Positions 27,621 to 35,680 of a stretch of 64,000 nt of DNA are shown here, in pieces (within the stretch, counting starts at the first letter, position 1; each line of letters starts with the position of its first letter). Under the pieces are notes generated by a model. That model saw nothing but the letters and a program-made list of their open reading frames with translations, did no database searches and was not told the origin of the DNA. Position numbers and translations under genes: made by a program. The DNA is from Paludibaculum fermentans (GTDB lineage: Bacteria > Acidobacteriota > Terriglobia > Bryobacterales > Bryobacteraceae): the NCBI RefSeq assembly GCF_015277775.1, contig NZ_CP063849.1:868001-932000 (forward strand), read 5' to 3'.

Positions 27621-28636
27621 TCCACACTCTCACCAAATCGATTCAGACGGCGGCGGCCATGCTCTTCCTGGCCGCCAGCGCTTCGGCGCAGATCTGGCCG
27701 GAAGCCTGGCACGGCTCCGCCCGGGGCAAAGTTCAGCCCGTTCCGGCGGATGACCCCATGCTCTGGGTGGAATACGGCGGCGACGCGTCTGAGCAGGCCG
27801 CCTACAACGGCCCGGTGGGCAAGTTCCAGGCCACCGCCTGGCGCCTCAAGGATGCGACTTCAGCCCTCGCCTGGTACCAGGCCGTGCGCCCCGCCACTTG
27901 TGCAGGGGTGCCCAATCTGCCTTTAATTTGTACGACTTCCGGCAGCCAGTACATGGCCCACGACAATTACGTACTGCGCTTCGACGGCTGGCGGCCGCTA
28001 GACCAGGAGCTCAACGAGCTCTTCACGAAGCTGCCCCGCATGCGCTCCGGCGGCGGGCTCCCCAACCTGCCCGGCTATCTGCCGGAGAAGAACCGGGTGA
28101 GGAACAGCGAACGCTACATCGTGGGGCTGCACTCGCTGGAAAAGTTCGCGCCGGGCATTCCGGCCGCCCTCGTGGGCTTCGAGGATGGTACGGAGGCCCA
28201 AATGGGCCGTTTCCTGGCCCCTGGCGGCGTGGAACTCCCCGTCGTGGTCTTCGACTACCATACGCCTCAATTGGCGATGCTACGGGCCAAGGAGTTCGAA
28301 AAGCAGGCCGGCTGGGCCATCCAGCGCACCGGCCCCTACATCTCGGTCGTCCCCGGCAGTGTGGATCCCAAGTTGGCATCCGCCATCCTGGGCAAATCCG
28401 AGTGGAATGCCCAGTTCACCTGGAACACACCCGGCAAACTGCCCAAGATGCCGAACGTCGGCGGCATGCTGGTTGCCATTTTCGAGCTGACCGGAGTTCT
28501 CCTCGTGGTATGTCTAGGCGGGGGAATCCTGTTTGCCTGTTTGTGGGTGTTTCTCCGGCACAGGCGCATCCGGCTGGACGGCGGCGACGACACGATCACG
28601 GTCATCCACTTCCACGACCGGCCTCAAAGTCAGTAA
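27605..28636 (+). CDS. Exported, C-terminally anchored hypothetical protein (DUF6599-like)
   Basis: The 343-residue protein has a signal peptide (about 1-29, ending ASASAQ), a soluble domain of about 260 residues ([53 protein letters not shown]), and one transmembrane helix near 293-315 ([27 protein letters not shown]) followed by a short basic cytoplasmic tail. It resembles Acidobacteria proteins of the DUF6599 type; function is unknown. The ATG at 27605 lies within the last codons of secA (16-nt overlap). An in-frame ATG at 27659 would leave a shorter signal peptide. Overlap suggests coupled translation with SecA, though a functional link is only inferred. Confidence 0.7.
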   Translation: MPRVLIHTLTKSIQTAAAMLFLAASASAQIWPEAWHGSARGKVQPVPADDPMLWVEYGGDASEQAAYNGPVGKFQATAWRLKDATSALAWYQAVRPATCAGVPNLPLICTTSGSQYMAHDNYVLRFDGWRPLDQELNELFTKLPRMRSGGGLPNLPGYLPEKNRVRNSERYIVGLHSLEKFAPGIPAALVGFEDGTEAQMGRFLAPGGVELPVVVFDYHTPQLAMLRAKEFEKQAGWAIQRTGPYISVVPGSVDPKLASAILGKSEWNAQFTWNTPGKLPKMPNVGGMLVAIFELTGVLLVVCLGGGILFACLWVFLRHRRIRLDGGDDTITVIHFHDRPQSQ

Positions 28637-28858
28637 AAATTGCCGGATTTTACCCCTCACGGGCGGCTTGCGCTCGTTTTTTCGCACTCTTCGGGTCGAA
28701 CCGGTAACTCTCCGTTTATCTCCACTTTACAGCGGAAACCGCAAGTTCTTCGCTGGGGTTCCAGGCCCGCCCGGCCCGGTCCGCTTTGACTCTGGAATGC
28801 GAGCAAGTCGCATAGAATGAAAGAGTTGGCGGGATTTTTGAGTGCTCCAGTTTTTCCC

Positions 28859-28887
28859 TTGACTTAACCTGTCTCAGCGTCTACCCT
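28859..28887 (+). promoter_or_regulatory. Sigma70-like promoter for the candidate sRNA
   Basis: TTGACT at 28859-28864 is followed after 17 bp by TACCCT at 28882-28887. Spacing is optimal and the -35 box is strong, the -10 weaker. Transcription would begin near 28894, just ahead of three consecutive hairpins. Confidence 0.45.
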
Positions 28888-28894
28888 CAAATCA

Positions 28895-28990
28895 CATACA
28901 GGTTTTACGGTCGCGAAACCGTTGAATCTGATTCTCCCATTGAACATCAGAGTAAGGGCCTATCCCTATGGGTAGGCCCTTTGCTTTTTC
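28895..28990 (+). ncRNA. Candidate small RNA upstream of RNase J
   Basis: The spacer 28637-29080 has no gene of note. Within it, three back-to-back hairpins follow a promoter-like sequence: ACGGT-CGCGAA-ACCGT (28907-28922), TCTGAT/ATCAGA with a 13-nt loop (28927-28951), and a strong terminator stem (28954-28981) with a T-rich tail. The transcript would be about 95 nt. No open reading frame with a ribosome binding site is evident inside. I do not recognise the family; it does not look like 6S RNA or tmRNA. The earlier part of the spacer (28637-28858) shows nothing clear. Confidence 0.45.
28954..28990 (+). terminator. Strong rho-independent terminator
   Basis: The stem AAGGGCCTATCC pairs with GGGTAGGCCCTT (one G-T wobble) around a CTAT loop, and TGCTTTTTCC follows. 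It ends the candidate sRNA and any read-through from the secA operon before the RNase J gene. Confidence 0.85.
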
Positions 28991-29020
28991 CAGCCGCTCA
29001 AGTGCTTATCCGCCATAGTC

Positions 29021-29048
29021 TTGGGCAGATGGAGGGGCTGTGTATGCT
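29021..29048 (+). promoter_or_regulatory. Putative promoter of the RNase J gene
   Basis: TTGGGC (29021-29026) and TATGCT (29043-29048) are separated by 16 bp and lie just after the terminator and 33 bp before the ATG. A TG precedes the -10 box, which may strengthen it. Confidence 0.4.
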
Positions 29049-29080
29049 AGTCTGATAACTTCGGAGCCTCGCCTCCACCT

Positions 29081-30751
29081 ATGTCCGACCAAAAACTAAA
29101 AGTAATCCCGCTGGGCGGCCTCGGCGAGTTCGGCATGAACTGCATGGCCATCCGCTACGGCGACGACATCATCGTCGTAGACGCGGGCATGATGTTTCCT
29201 GACGCCGAACTCCTAGGCGTCGACATTGTCACCCCTGACTTTGCTTATCTAGAAGAAAATAAAGAATTTGTTCGTGCCCTCGTGCTCACGCACGGGCACG
29301 AGGACCATATCGGCGGCATCCCGTTCCTGCTGTCCCAGCTGAACATCCCGATCTACGGCACGGCCTTTACGTTGGCCCTGGTGGAACGCCGGCTGGAAGA
29401 GCACGAGATGCTCGACGAAGCCCGGCTGCATCGCGTGAAGCCCGGTCAGAAGATCGAGTTGGGCCCCTTCCACGTCGAGTTCGTGCACGTCACGCACTCC
29501 ATTGTGAGCTGCGTGGCCCTCGCCATCACAACGCCTCTCGGCGTGATCATCCACACCGGCGATTTCAAGGTCGACCCCACTCCCACCGACAACGTCCTGT
29601 TTGACCTCCACACCCTGGCTGAGTACGGCAAGCGCGGTGTGCTCCTACTGCTGTCGGATTCTACAAACGTCGATCGTCCAGGCTACACCGCCTCGGAACG
29701 GGCCGTCCTGCCACGCTTCGAAGAGATCTTCAACCGCGCCGAGCGCCGCGTGGTGGTGGCCTGTTTCTCCAGTTCCATCCATCGTTTGCAGCAGATCCTC
29801 GACCTCGCCGCCACGGTCGGACGCAAAGTCGCTTTCATCGGCCGCAGCATGTTGTCGGCCACCGAGATCGCCCACAACCTGGGCCTGCTCACGATTCCCG
29901 ACAACCTCCTGCTGCGCCCCCAGGACATCATGTCCGTCGCGCCCCATAAGGTGGTCTGCGTCGTCAGCGGCACCCAGGGCGAACCCATGTCCGCCATGAG
30001 CCGCGTGGCCGTGGACAACCACAAGAGCCTGTCGCTGGAACGCGGCGACGTCGTGGTGCACAGCGCCCGCATCATCCCCGGCAACGAGAAGGCCATCGGC
30101 CGCATGATGAACCACATCGCGCGTCGCGGAGCCGAGGTTGTCGCCGGATCGATGAATCCGCCAATCCACGTCTCTGGACACGGTTCCCAGGAAGAGCTCA
30201 AGTTATTGTTGAACCTCATCCGGCCCCGGTATTTCGTCCCGATCCACGGCGAATACTGGCAGATGTCGAAGCACGCCGCCCTCGCTTCGCACCTGCGCTC
30301 CTACGGCCTGGAAGACACCTTCATCCTCGAAACCGGCCAGACGCTGGAGATCGACCGCCACGGCGCCCGCAAGGGTGAGAAGGTCACCGTGGGCCGCATC
30401 TGCATCGATTCCGGCTCCATCGACGAGATCGTGGAAGACATGGTCATCCGCGACCGCCGTCATCTGTCGGAGGACGGTTTCGTCATCCCGATCATCGCGA
30501 TCGACAAACACACCGGCAAGTGCGAAGGCCTGCCGGAGATCGTCTCCCGCGGCTTCGTTTCGATGGAAGAACGCTCCGAGCTCATGGCTTCGGCGCGCCA
30601 GGTGGTCCTGCGGACCCTGGAAACCTCCTCGAATGAAGAGCGTACCGACTGGGGCGTGATGCAGGAGAAGATCCGCGCCGACCTGAAGCGGTTCCTCAAC
30701 AAGCAGACGCAACGCCGTCCCTTAATCATGCCCGTCATCCTCGAGGTCTGA
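29081..30751 (+). CDS. rnj: Ribonuclease J
   Basis: The 556-residue protein is a metallo-beta-lactamase-fold RNase of the RNase J group. The N-terminus reads LKVIPLGGLGEFGMNCMAIRYGDDIIVVDAGMMFPD, the metal motif is THGHEDHIGGIPF near residue 72, and further ligands lie in FVHVTHSIVSC and HTGDFKVDPTP. The beta-CASP region (ACFSSSIHRLQQILDLAATVGRKVAFIGRSM, VSGTQGEPMSAMSRVA) and the RNase J C-terminal domain (KLLLNLIRPRYFVPIHGEYWQ) are present. It processes and degrades mRNA with 5'-exo and endo activity. No ribosome binding site is obvious. The FAD oxidase gene follows after 4 nt. Confidence 0.95.
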   Translation: MSDQKLKVIPLGGLGEFGMNCMAIRYGDDIIVVDAGMMFPDAELLGVDIVTPDFAYLEENKEFVRALVLTHGHEDHIGGIPFLLSQLNIPIYGTAFTLALVERRLEEHEMLDEARLHRVKPGQKIELGPFHVEFVHVTHSIVSCVALAITTPLGVIIHTGDFKVDPTPTDNVLFDLHTLAEYGKRGVLLLLSDSTNVDRPGYTASERAVLPRFEEIFNRAERRVVVACFSSSIHRLQQILDLAATVGRKVAFIGRSMLSATEIAHNLGLLTIPDNLLLRPQDIMSVAPHKVVCVVSGTQGEPMSAMSRVAVDNHKSLSLERGDVVVHSARIIPGNEKAIGRMMNHIARRGAEVVAGSMNPPIHVSGHGSQEELKLLLNLIRPRYFVPIHGEYWQMSKHAALASHLRSYGLEDTFILETGQTLEIDRHGARKGEKVTVGRICIDSGSIDEIVEDMVIRDRRHLSEDGFVIPIIAIDKHTGKCEGLPEIVSRGFVSMEERSELMASARQVVLRTLETSSNEERTDWGVMQEKIRADLKRFLNKQTQRRPLIMPVILEV

Positions 30752-30755
30752 CCGA

Positions 30756-32114
30756 GTGAGCATCCTGATCGACGACGCATCCGGTTTCCAGGGGGAAGCC
30801 GAACGAGTAGTGACTCCAGCCACCTTTGAAGAGGCGGCCCAATTTCTACGCGAGGCTTCCGAGGCCGGCATTCCCGTCACGGTTTCCGGCGCCGGCACCG
30901 GCATCACCGGCGGCCGCTGTCCGCAAGGCGGGTGGGAGCTCTCCCTAGACGGGTTCCGCAAGGTGGAGGCCGGTTCGGGCTTCGCCACCGCCGGAGCGGG
31001 TGCGTTGTTGAAGGATTTGCAGGCCGCCGCCGTCGCCAAGGGGCAGTTCTATGCTCCGGATCCGACTGAATGGACCGCCTCCCTCGGCGGCACCATTGCA
31101 ACCAATGCCTCCGGTTCGCGCAGTTTCCGGTTCGGCTCCACCCGCCGCCATCTGCGGGCGCTGACCGTCGCATTCATGGACGGTTCCGTCCGGACCTTTC
31201 AGCGCGGCGAGAAGCTCGATTTCCCGTATACCCCGCTGCCCGCACCGGCTACCACCAAGAATACGGCCGGGTACTTCCTTCCGCCTGAGGCCGAATGGGT
31301 CGACCTGATCTGCGGCAGTGAAGGCACGCTGGGCGTTGTCCTCGAAGCTGAGGTGACGCTGCTGCCCCAGCCCAAGGACATCCTCTCGGGTGTCGTTTTC
31401 TTTCAGGAAGATGCAGCCACGCTGGCGGCCGTGGACGAATGGCGCGGCGTGCCGCAGCTGCGCATGCTGGAGTATATGGACGAGCCGTCGCTGAATTTCC
31501 TACGGACGTCGTATGGGAGCGAGATCCCCCGCCAAGCCAAGGCCTGCCTCATGATTGAGCAGGAACTTGATGGACTTGCGGGCGATCCTGTCGACGAGTG
31601 GGTGGAGCGCATGGAAGCCGCCGGCGCGCTGGAGGATTCCTGGTTCGGCGAGACCGCCAAGGATCGCGAGCGCTTCCGGGTCTACCGCCATACCCTGCCG
31701 GAACTGGTGAACGCCAAGGTGCGCATGAACGGGTTCCAGAAGCTCAGTTCCGACTTCGCCGTCCCGCTGGACCGCAATGCCGAGATGCTGGCCTACTACC
31801 AGGAGACGCTGAATCGCTACTTCCCGGGCAAGTATACGATCTACGGCCACATCGGCGACGCCCACGTCCACGTCAACATCCTGTCCGAGTCGCAGGCGGA
31901 TTTTGACAACGGGAAGCAGTGGATGACGAATGCGGCTGCCCATTCGGTGTCGCTGGGCGGCACGGTCAGTGCCGAGCACGGCCTGGGCAAGCGCAAACTG
32001 CACCTTTTGCCCCTAATGTTCACGCCGGAGCAGATCGAGGACATGAAAGCGGTCAAAAGCCGGCTGGATCCGCAGTGGCTTCTGGGGCGCGGTAACCTCT
32101 TTTCGGCCCGCTGA
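30756..32114 (+). CDS. FAD-binding oxidase of the GlcD/D-lactate dehydrogenase family
   Basis: The 452-residue protein starts with GTG 4 nt after the RNase J stop. The PCMH-type FAD domain covers about residues 10-190 (VVTPATFEEAAQFLREA, PVTVSGAGTGITGGRCP, LGGTIATNASGSRSFRFGSTRRHL, DLICGSEGTLGVVLEAEVTLLPQP). The FAD-oxidase C-terminal domain carries YGHIGDAHVHVNIL and GTVSAEHGLGKRKLHLLPLM, whose histidines bind metal and substrate in D-2-hydroxyacid dehydrogenases. It likely oxidises D-lactate, glycolate or another 2-hydroxy acid. No iron-sulfur partner (GlcF) is nearby, so it may act as a single-subunit enzyme. Confidence 0.85.
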   Translation: MSILIDDASGFQGEAERVVTPATFEEAAQFLREASEAGIPVTVSGAGTGITGGRCPQGGWELSLDGFRKVEAGSGFATAGAGALLKDLQAAAVAKGQFYAPDPTEWTASLGGTIATNASGSRSFRFGSTRRHLRALTVAFMDGSVRTFQRGEKLDFPYTPLPAPATTKNTAGYFLPPEAEWVDLICGSEGTLGVVLEAEVTLLPQPKDILSGVVFFQEDAATLAAVDEWRGVPQLRMLEYMDEPSLNFLRTSYGSEIPRQAKACLMIEQELDGLAGDPVDEWVERMEAAGALEDSWFGETAKDRERFRVYRHTLPELVNAKVRMNGFQKLSSDFAVPLDRNAEMLAYYQETLNRYFPGKYTIYGHIGDAHVHVNILSESQADFDNGKQWMTNAAAHSVSLGGTVSAEHGLGKRKLHLLPLMFTPEQIEDMKAVKSRLDPQWLLGRGNLFSAR

Positions 32115-32185
32115 AATTAACAACAGTGCATCATTCGTCGCCCGTGGTGTATTTCCGCATCATTCTCCTAGACAAATGAAGATAA

Positions 32186-32205
32186 ACGGGTTTCAATATA
32201 CCCGT
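32186..32205 (+). promoter_or_regulatory. Inverted repeat in the citrate synthase leader
   Basis: ACGGGT (32186-32191) and ACCCGT (32200-32205) form a 6-bp stem with an 8-nt loop, 75 nt before the citrate synthase GTG. It could be an mRNA hairpin or an operator half-site pair. The rest of the 165-bp spacer also holds GCGCGC-TGA-CGCGCG-like self-complementary sequence near 32221. Confidence 0.25.
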
Positions 32206-32279
32206 GGACTCAATCTGCAGGCGCGCTGACGCGCGGGGAAGATCCCTGTGCGGCGTTTCTGCAGCCGAAGGGAGCAATC

Positions 32280-33590
32280 GTGGATCAGAACCGACTGAGC
32301 ATCACCGATCAACGCACCGGTGCGCAATATGAGGTCCCCATCGTTGATGGAACCATCCGCGCGATGGACCTTAGGAAGATCAAAGCCACGCCCGACGACT
32401 TCGGGCTGATGACCTACGATCCCGCCTTCCTGAATACCTCCTCCTGCCGTAGCGCCATCACCTACATCGATGGCGACGCGGGCATCCTCCGGTACCGGGG
32501 CTACCCGATTGAGGAACTGGCTGAGAAGTGCAGCTTCCTGGAGGTCTCCTGGCTGCTGCTAAACGGGGAACTGCCCAATCCCAACGAACTGTCCGAGTGG
32601 ACCGGCCTGATCAAGCGGCACACGATGCTGCATGAGACGACCAAGAAGTTCCTGGAAGGCTATCGTTACGATGCCCACCCGATGGGCATGCTGATTTCCA
32701 CAATTGCCGCGCTGTCCACGGTTTACCCGGAAGCCAAAAACGTCTTCGACGCCGACAACCGCAAGCTGCAGATCGCCCGGCTGATCGCCAAGATGCCGAC
32801 CATTTGCGCCTACTGCTACCGGCACCACTTCGGGCTCCCGTATGTCTACCCGGACAACGACCTGAACTTCACTGAAAACTTCATGAACATGATGTGGAAG
32901 ATGTTCGAGCCCAAGTACCTGGCTAATCCGATTCTTAGCAGGGCGCTCGATATCCTCTTCATTCTGCACGCAGATCACGAACAGAACTGTTCCACCAACA
33001 CAATGCGCTGCGTGGGCAGCGCGCAGGGCGATCCTTATGTCGGCTGCTCGGCCGCGGCGGCGGCTCTGTATGGTCCGCTGCATGGCGGCGCCAACGAGGA
33101 AGTCCTCAAGATGCTGGATCAGATCGGATCCAAGGATCGTGTAGCGGGCTTCATCCACCAGGTGAAAGAGGGCGGCGGCAAGCTGATGGGCTTCGGCCAT
33201 CGGGTCTATAAGAACTACGATCCTCGCGCCCGCATCATTAAGTGGGCGGCCGAGCAGGTGTTCACCGTCACCGGCTACAACAAGAAGATCGAGATCGCCC
33301 TGGAGCTCGAGCGCATCGCGCTCGAGGACGACTACTTCGTCAAACGCAAGCTCTACCCGAACGTCGACTTTTACTCCGGCATCATCTATGAAGCCATGGG
33401 CTTCCGGCCGGACCTGTTTACGGTTCTGTTTGCGATTCCGCGCGTGGTGGGCTGGCTGGCGCAGTGGCAGGAGATGCTGCTGGATCCGGAGCAGAAGATT
33501 GCGCGGCCCCGGCAGATCTACACGGGGCATGGGGAACGGCACGTGGTGCCCATGGCGGATCGGCATGTTTCGGGCATTGGCGACGACTAA
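32280..33590 (+). CDS. gltA: Citrate synthase
   Basis: The 436-residue protein starts with GTG, with GAAGGGAG 6 nt before it. It has the type-II citrate synthase pattern: an N-terminal beta region (SITDQRTGAQYEVPIVDGTIRAMDLRKI, ITYIDGDAGILRYRGYPIEELAE), the active His in LHADHEQNCSTNTMR (near 229), the second His in MGFGHRVYKNYDPRA (near 303) and the catalytic Asp in YPNVDFYSGIIYEAMGF (near 361). It condenses acetyl-CoA and oxaloacetate at the entry of the TCA cycle. The N-terminal beta domain is typical of the NADH-sensitive hexameric group; whether it is regulated so here is inference. A terminator follows. Confidence 0.96.
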   Translation: MDQNRLSITDQRTGAQYEVPIVDGTIRAMDLRKIKATPDDFGLMTYDPAFLNTSSCRSAITYIDGDAGILRYRGYPIEELAEKCSFLEVSWLLLNGELPNPNELSEWTGLIKRHTMLHETTKKFLEGYRYDAHPMGMLISTIAALSTVYPEAKNVFDADNRKLQIARLIAKMPTICAYCYRHHFGLPYVYPDNDLNFTENFMNMMWKMFEPKYLANPILSRALDILFILHADHEQNCSTNTMRCVGSAQGDPYVGCSAAAAALYGPLHGGANEEVLKMLDQIGSKDRVAGFIHQVKEGGGKLMGFGHRVYKNYDPRARIIKWAAEQVFTVTGYNKKIEIALELERIALEDDYFVKRKLYPNVDFYSGIIYEAMGFRPDLFTVLFAIPRVVGWLAQWQEMLLDPEQKIARPRQIYTGHGERHVVPMADRHVSGIGDD

Positions 33591-33600
33591 CCCGAAAGAC

Positions 33601-33627
33601 GGGGGGGCGGCTACCCCCCCTTGTGTC
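33601..33627 (+). terminator. Terminator after citrate synthase
   Basis: Seven G (33601-33607) pair with seven C (33614-33620) around CGGCTA, followed by TTGTGTCTTG. It lies 10 nt after the stop codon. Confidence 0.7.
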
Positions 33628-33681
33628 TTGACTCCATCTTGGGTACTCTTGTGTGAAGATTTCGCCAGGAGGGCGTTCAAG

Positions 33682-33984
33682 ATGAAAAAACTGGGTTTGA
33701 TCCTTGCTGTCACCTCGATGTGCGCATTCGCCGGCGAGTGGACCGGCTACATTTCCGAGACGAAATGCGGAGCGAAGCATGCAGACGCTGCCGCCGGTAG
33801 CGTGGCCTGTGTCAAGAGCTGCATCAGCCGCGGCGCGAAGCCCGTGCTGGTGAGCGATGGGAAAGTTGTTGCGATCGCCAACACCGATAAGGTGCCGGCT
33901 GAGCTGTACGGCCAGAAGGTAACCGTCAGCGGCGACCTGAAGGACGACTCGCTGACTATCGCCAGCATCGAAGCCGCGAAGTAG
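33682..33984 (+). CDS. Small exported cysteine-containing protein
   Basis: The ATG at 33682 is set by AGGAGG 9 nt upstream, although the frame stays open into the citrate synthase gene. The 100-residue product has a signal peptide (MKKLGLILAVTSMCAFAG) and a mature part starting EWTGYISETKCGAKH, with further cysteines in VACVKSCISRGAKP and an OB-like C-terminal half (YGQKVTVSGDLKDDSLTI). Small proteins of this form are common in Acidobacteria; function is unknown. The three mature cysteines could form a disulfide or bind metal or heme, but no CxxCH motif is present. It sits between two terminators, so it is a single-gene transcript. Confidence 0.75.
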   Translation: MKKLGLILAVTSMCAFAGEWTGYISETKCGAKHADAAAGSVACVKSCISRGAKPVLVSDGKVVAIANTDKVPAELYGQKVTVSGDLKDDSLTIASIEAAK

Positions 33985-34013
33985 TTTTCCCGCTCAATCA
34001 GAAGTTTACAAAG

Positions 34014-34054
34014 AATGGGAGGCGGCCTGAGAAGGGCTGCCTCCCATTTTTTTG
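34014..34054 (+). terminator. Strong rho-independent terminator
   Basis: AATGGGAGGC-GGCC pairs with GGGC-TGCCTCCCATT around a TGAGAA loop, followed by a run of seven T. It lies 30 nt after the small exported protein gene. Confidence 0.9.
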
Positions 34055-34123
34055 TGGCCTGGTTCACACCTCGCGGAACGGCGGCGTCCTACCCACAGAA
34101 TCCGATTTCTGGAGGGCATTCCG

Positions 34124-34570
34124 ATGCTGAAAACGATGACACTCTTCCGCGCGGCCCTGGCCGTGCTCGCCGTTTCCGTTCAACTGCAGGCAGGCGGTTT
34201 CTGGCTGATCTCCGGCAACCCCGAGGCCAGTGCCGACGCAAAGTCCAAGCAAGCCGTTATCACGGTGAAGGCGGTGGGCTGCCATCAGCCTGAGACCGCG
34301 ACCGTCATTGGCACCGCGACCGGCATGGTGAATGGCCAGCGCAAGGTGCTGCCACTGAAGCTGGAGCCCACGTCGACGCCGGGCATGTACGTTGTCACGC
34401 AGCAATGGCCGTCCGAGGGCAAGTGGGTGCTGTCGTTCGAGGGCCGGTACGGCGAGGCCAAGACCAGCCTGATGCTGACGGCCGGCCCCGGCGGCGTGGA
34501 TCGCACACACCAGAAGCAGGCCATCGGCGCTCCGGACAAGACTCAGATTGAAGCCATGCTGGCGAACTGA
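34124..34570 (+). CDS. Small exported hypothetical protein
   Basis: The ATG at 34124 is chosen because GGAGGG lies 7 nt upstream and the product then starts with a signal peptide (MLKTMTLFRAALAVLAVSVQLQAGG). The 148-residue protein has a mature beta-rich domain (AVITVKAVGCHQPETATVIGTATGMVNGQRKVLPLKLEP, WVLSFEGRYGEAKTSLMLTAGPGGVD) that looks like a small Ig-like or FixH-like fold. One Cys is present in VGCHQP. Function is unknown. It converges on the PLP-enzyme gene, whose stop codon immediately follows its own. Confidence 0.65.
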   Translation: MLKTMTLFRAALAVLAVSVQLQAGGFWLISGNPEASADAKSKQAVITVKAVGCHQPETATVIGTATGMVNGQRKVLPLKLEPTSTPGMYVVTQQWPSEGKWVLSFEGRYGEAKTSLMLTAGPGGVDRTHQKQAIGAPDKTQIEAMLAN

Positions 34571-35662
34571 CTACTGCAGTTTGCCGCGGCCTTCGACAGT
34601 CCAGGTCTCGACAACCTCGTCGCCGCGAATGCCGTATACCTGTTCGTGCAGATTCATTGCCACGCAGATGTGATTGGGGAGCACGCGGACCCGGTCGCCT
34701 ACCGACAGCTTCGCGTTGTCGCCGGCGAGTTCGATGAAGCCGTGCTCCTCGTTCATTTTGTGGAAGCGGGCGCCGGGGGCTTCGAGAATCTCCCCGAAGG
34801 TCACTTCGTTGGAGCCGGAGAGGCGGTCGGACGAAAACGTCTTGGATCCGCCGTCGATGATGAAGCGCCAGGGGGCGACGGAGACCACGGTGGTAAGGAT
34901 GGTGGCCGCGCATTCGTCTCGCGAGCACGCTCCGGAGAGGATCGTGTTGCGATCATTGAAGATATAGGTGCCCGGCCGGATCTCATTGACCTCGGGGATC
35001 AGGTGCGAGACCCAGAGCAGGGGCGTGGAGCCGCCGCTCACGATCTCGGGGTTGAAGCCATGCGAGCGGAGCAGCGCCACGGTGCTGGTGAGCGCCTTGC
35101 CCAAGGCGGCGACATCCGCTTTGCCCTGCTCGCTAAAGTCCTTGATATGACCGGGATAGAACGCGATGCCGCGCCACTTCAGGCCCGGCAGGGCAGCGAC
35201 GGACTGGACGAGGGCGAGGGTGTCATCGCCGGGTTGCACTCCGACGCGGTGGAGCCCAACGTCCATTTCCGTCAGGATTCCAATCTCGACGCCCGCCGCT
35301 ACGGCTGCGTCGCTTAGGGGCTTGGCGGCGGCGAGGGAATCCAGGGAAACGGTGACATTGGCTTTCCTGGCAACCTCGGTCAGGCGGGCCAGTTTCTTCG
35401 CCCCCACTACTGGATAGGCCACCAGAATGTCGGGGGTACCCGACTTGAGCATCACCTCGGCTTCGGTCGATTTGGCGACGCTGAGGCCGACGGCGCCCAG
35501 TTCCACCTGACGGCGTCCGAGGGCCGGGATCTTGTGCGTCTTGGTGTGAGGACGCAGGCGCAGGTTGTGCTGGCGCGCGTAATCGGCAACCTTGGTGAGG
35601 TTGCGTTCCATCTGGTCCAAATCAATGATGATGGCGGGCGTATCGAGGTCGGAGATTCGCAT
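34571..35662 (-). CDS. PLP-dependent D-threonine aldolase/D-serine dehydratase-like enzyme
   Basis: The 363-residue protein has the alanine-racemase-type N-terminal barrel with the PLP lysine in RLRPHTKTHK (Lys41) and the start ISDLDTPAIIIDLDQMERNL that is characteristic of the DSD1 family. The C-terminal domain carries LPNHICVAMNLHEQVY, the His-x-Cys pair that binds the metal ion in D-serine dehydratase and D-threonine aldolase. It would cleave or dehydrate a D-beta-hydroxy amino acid; the choice between the two reactions cannot be made from sequence. It is followed on the minus strand by nothing close, and preceded after 18 nt by an exported hypothetical gene on the same strand. Confidence 0.85.
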   Translation of the reverse strand: MRISDLDTPAIIIDLDQMERNLTKVADYARQHNLRLRPHTKTHKIPALGRRQVELGAVGLSVAKSTEAEVMLKSGTPDILVAYPVVGAKKLARLTEVARKANVTVSLDSLAAAKPLSDAAVAAGVEIGILTEMDVGLHRVGVQPGDDTLALVQSVAALPGLKWRGIAFYPGHIKDFSEQGKADVAALGKALTSTVALLRSHGFNPEIVSGGSTPLLWVSHLIPEVNEIRPGTYIFNDRNTILSGACSRDECAATILTTVVSVAPWRFIIDGGSKTFSSDRLSGSNEVTFGEILEAPGARFHKMNEEHGFIELAGDNAKLSVGDRVRVLPNHICVAMNLHEQVYGIRGDEVVETWTVEGRGKLQ

Positions 35663-35680
35663 GTTGGCCGTGAGGCCATT

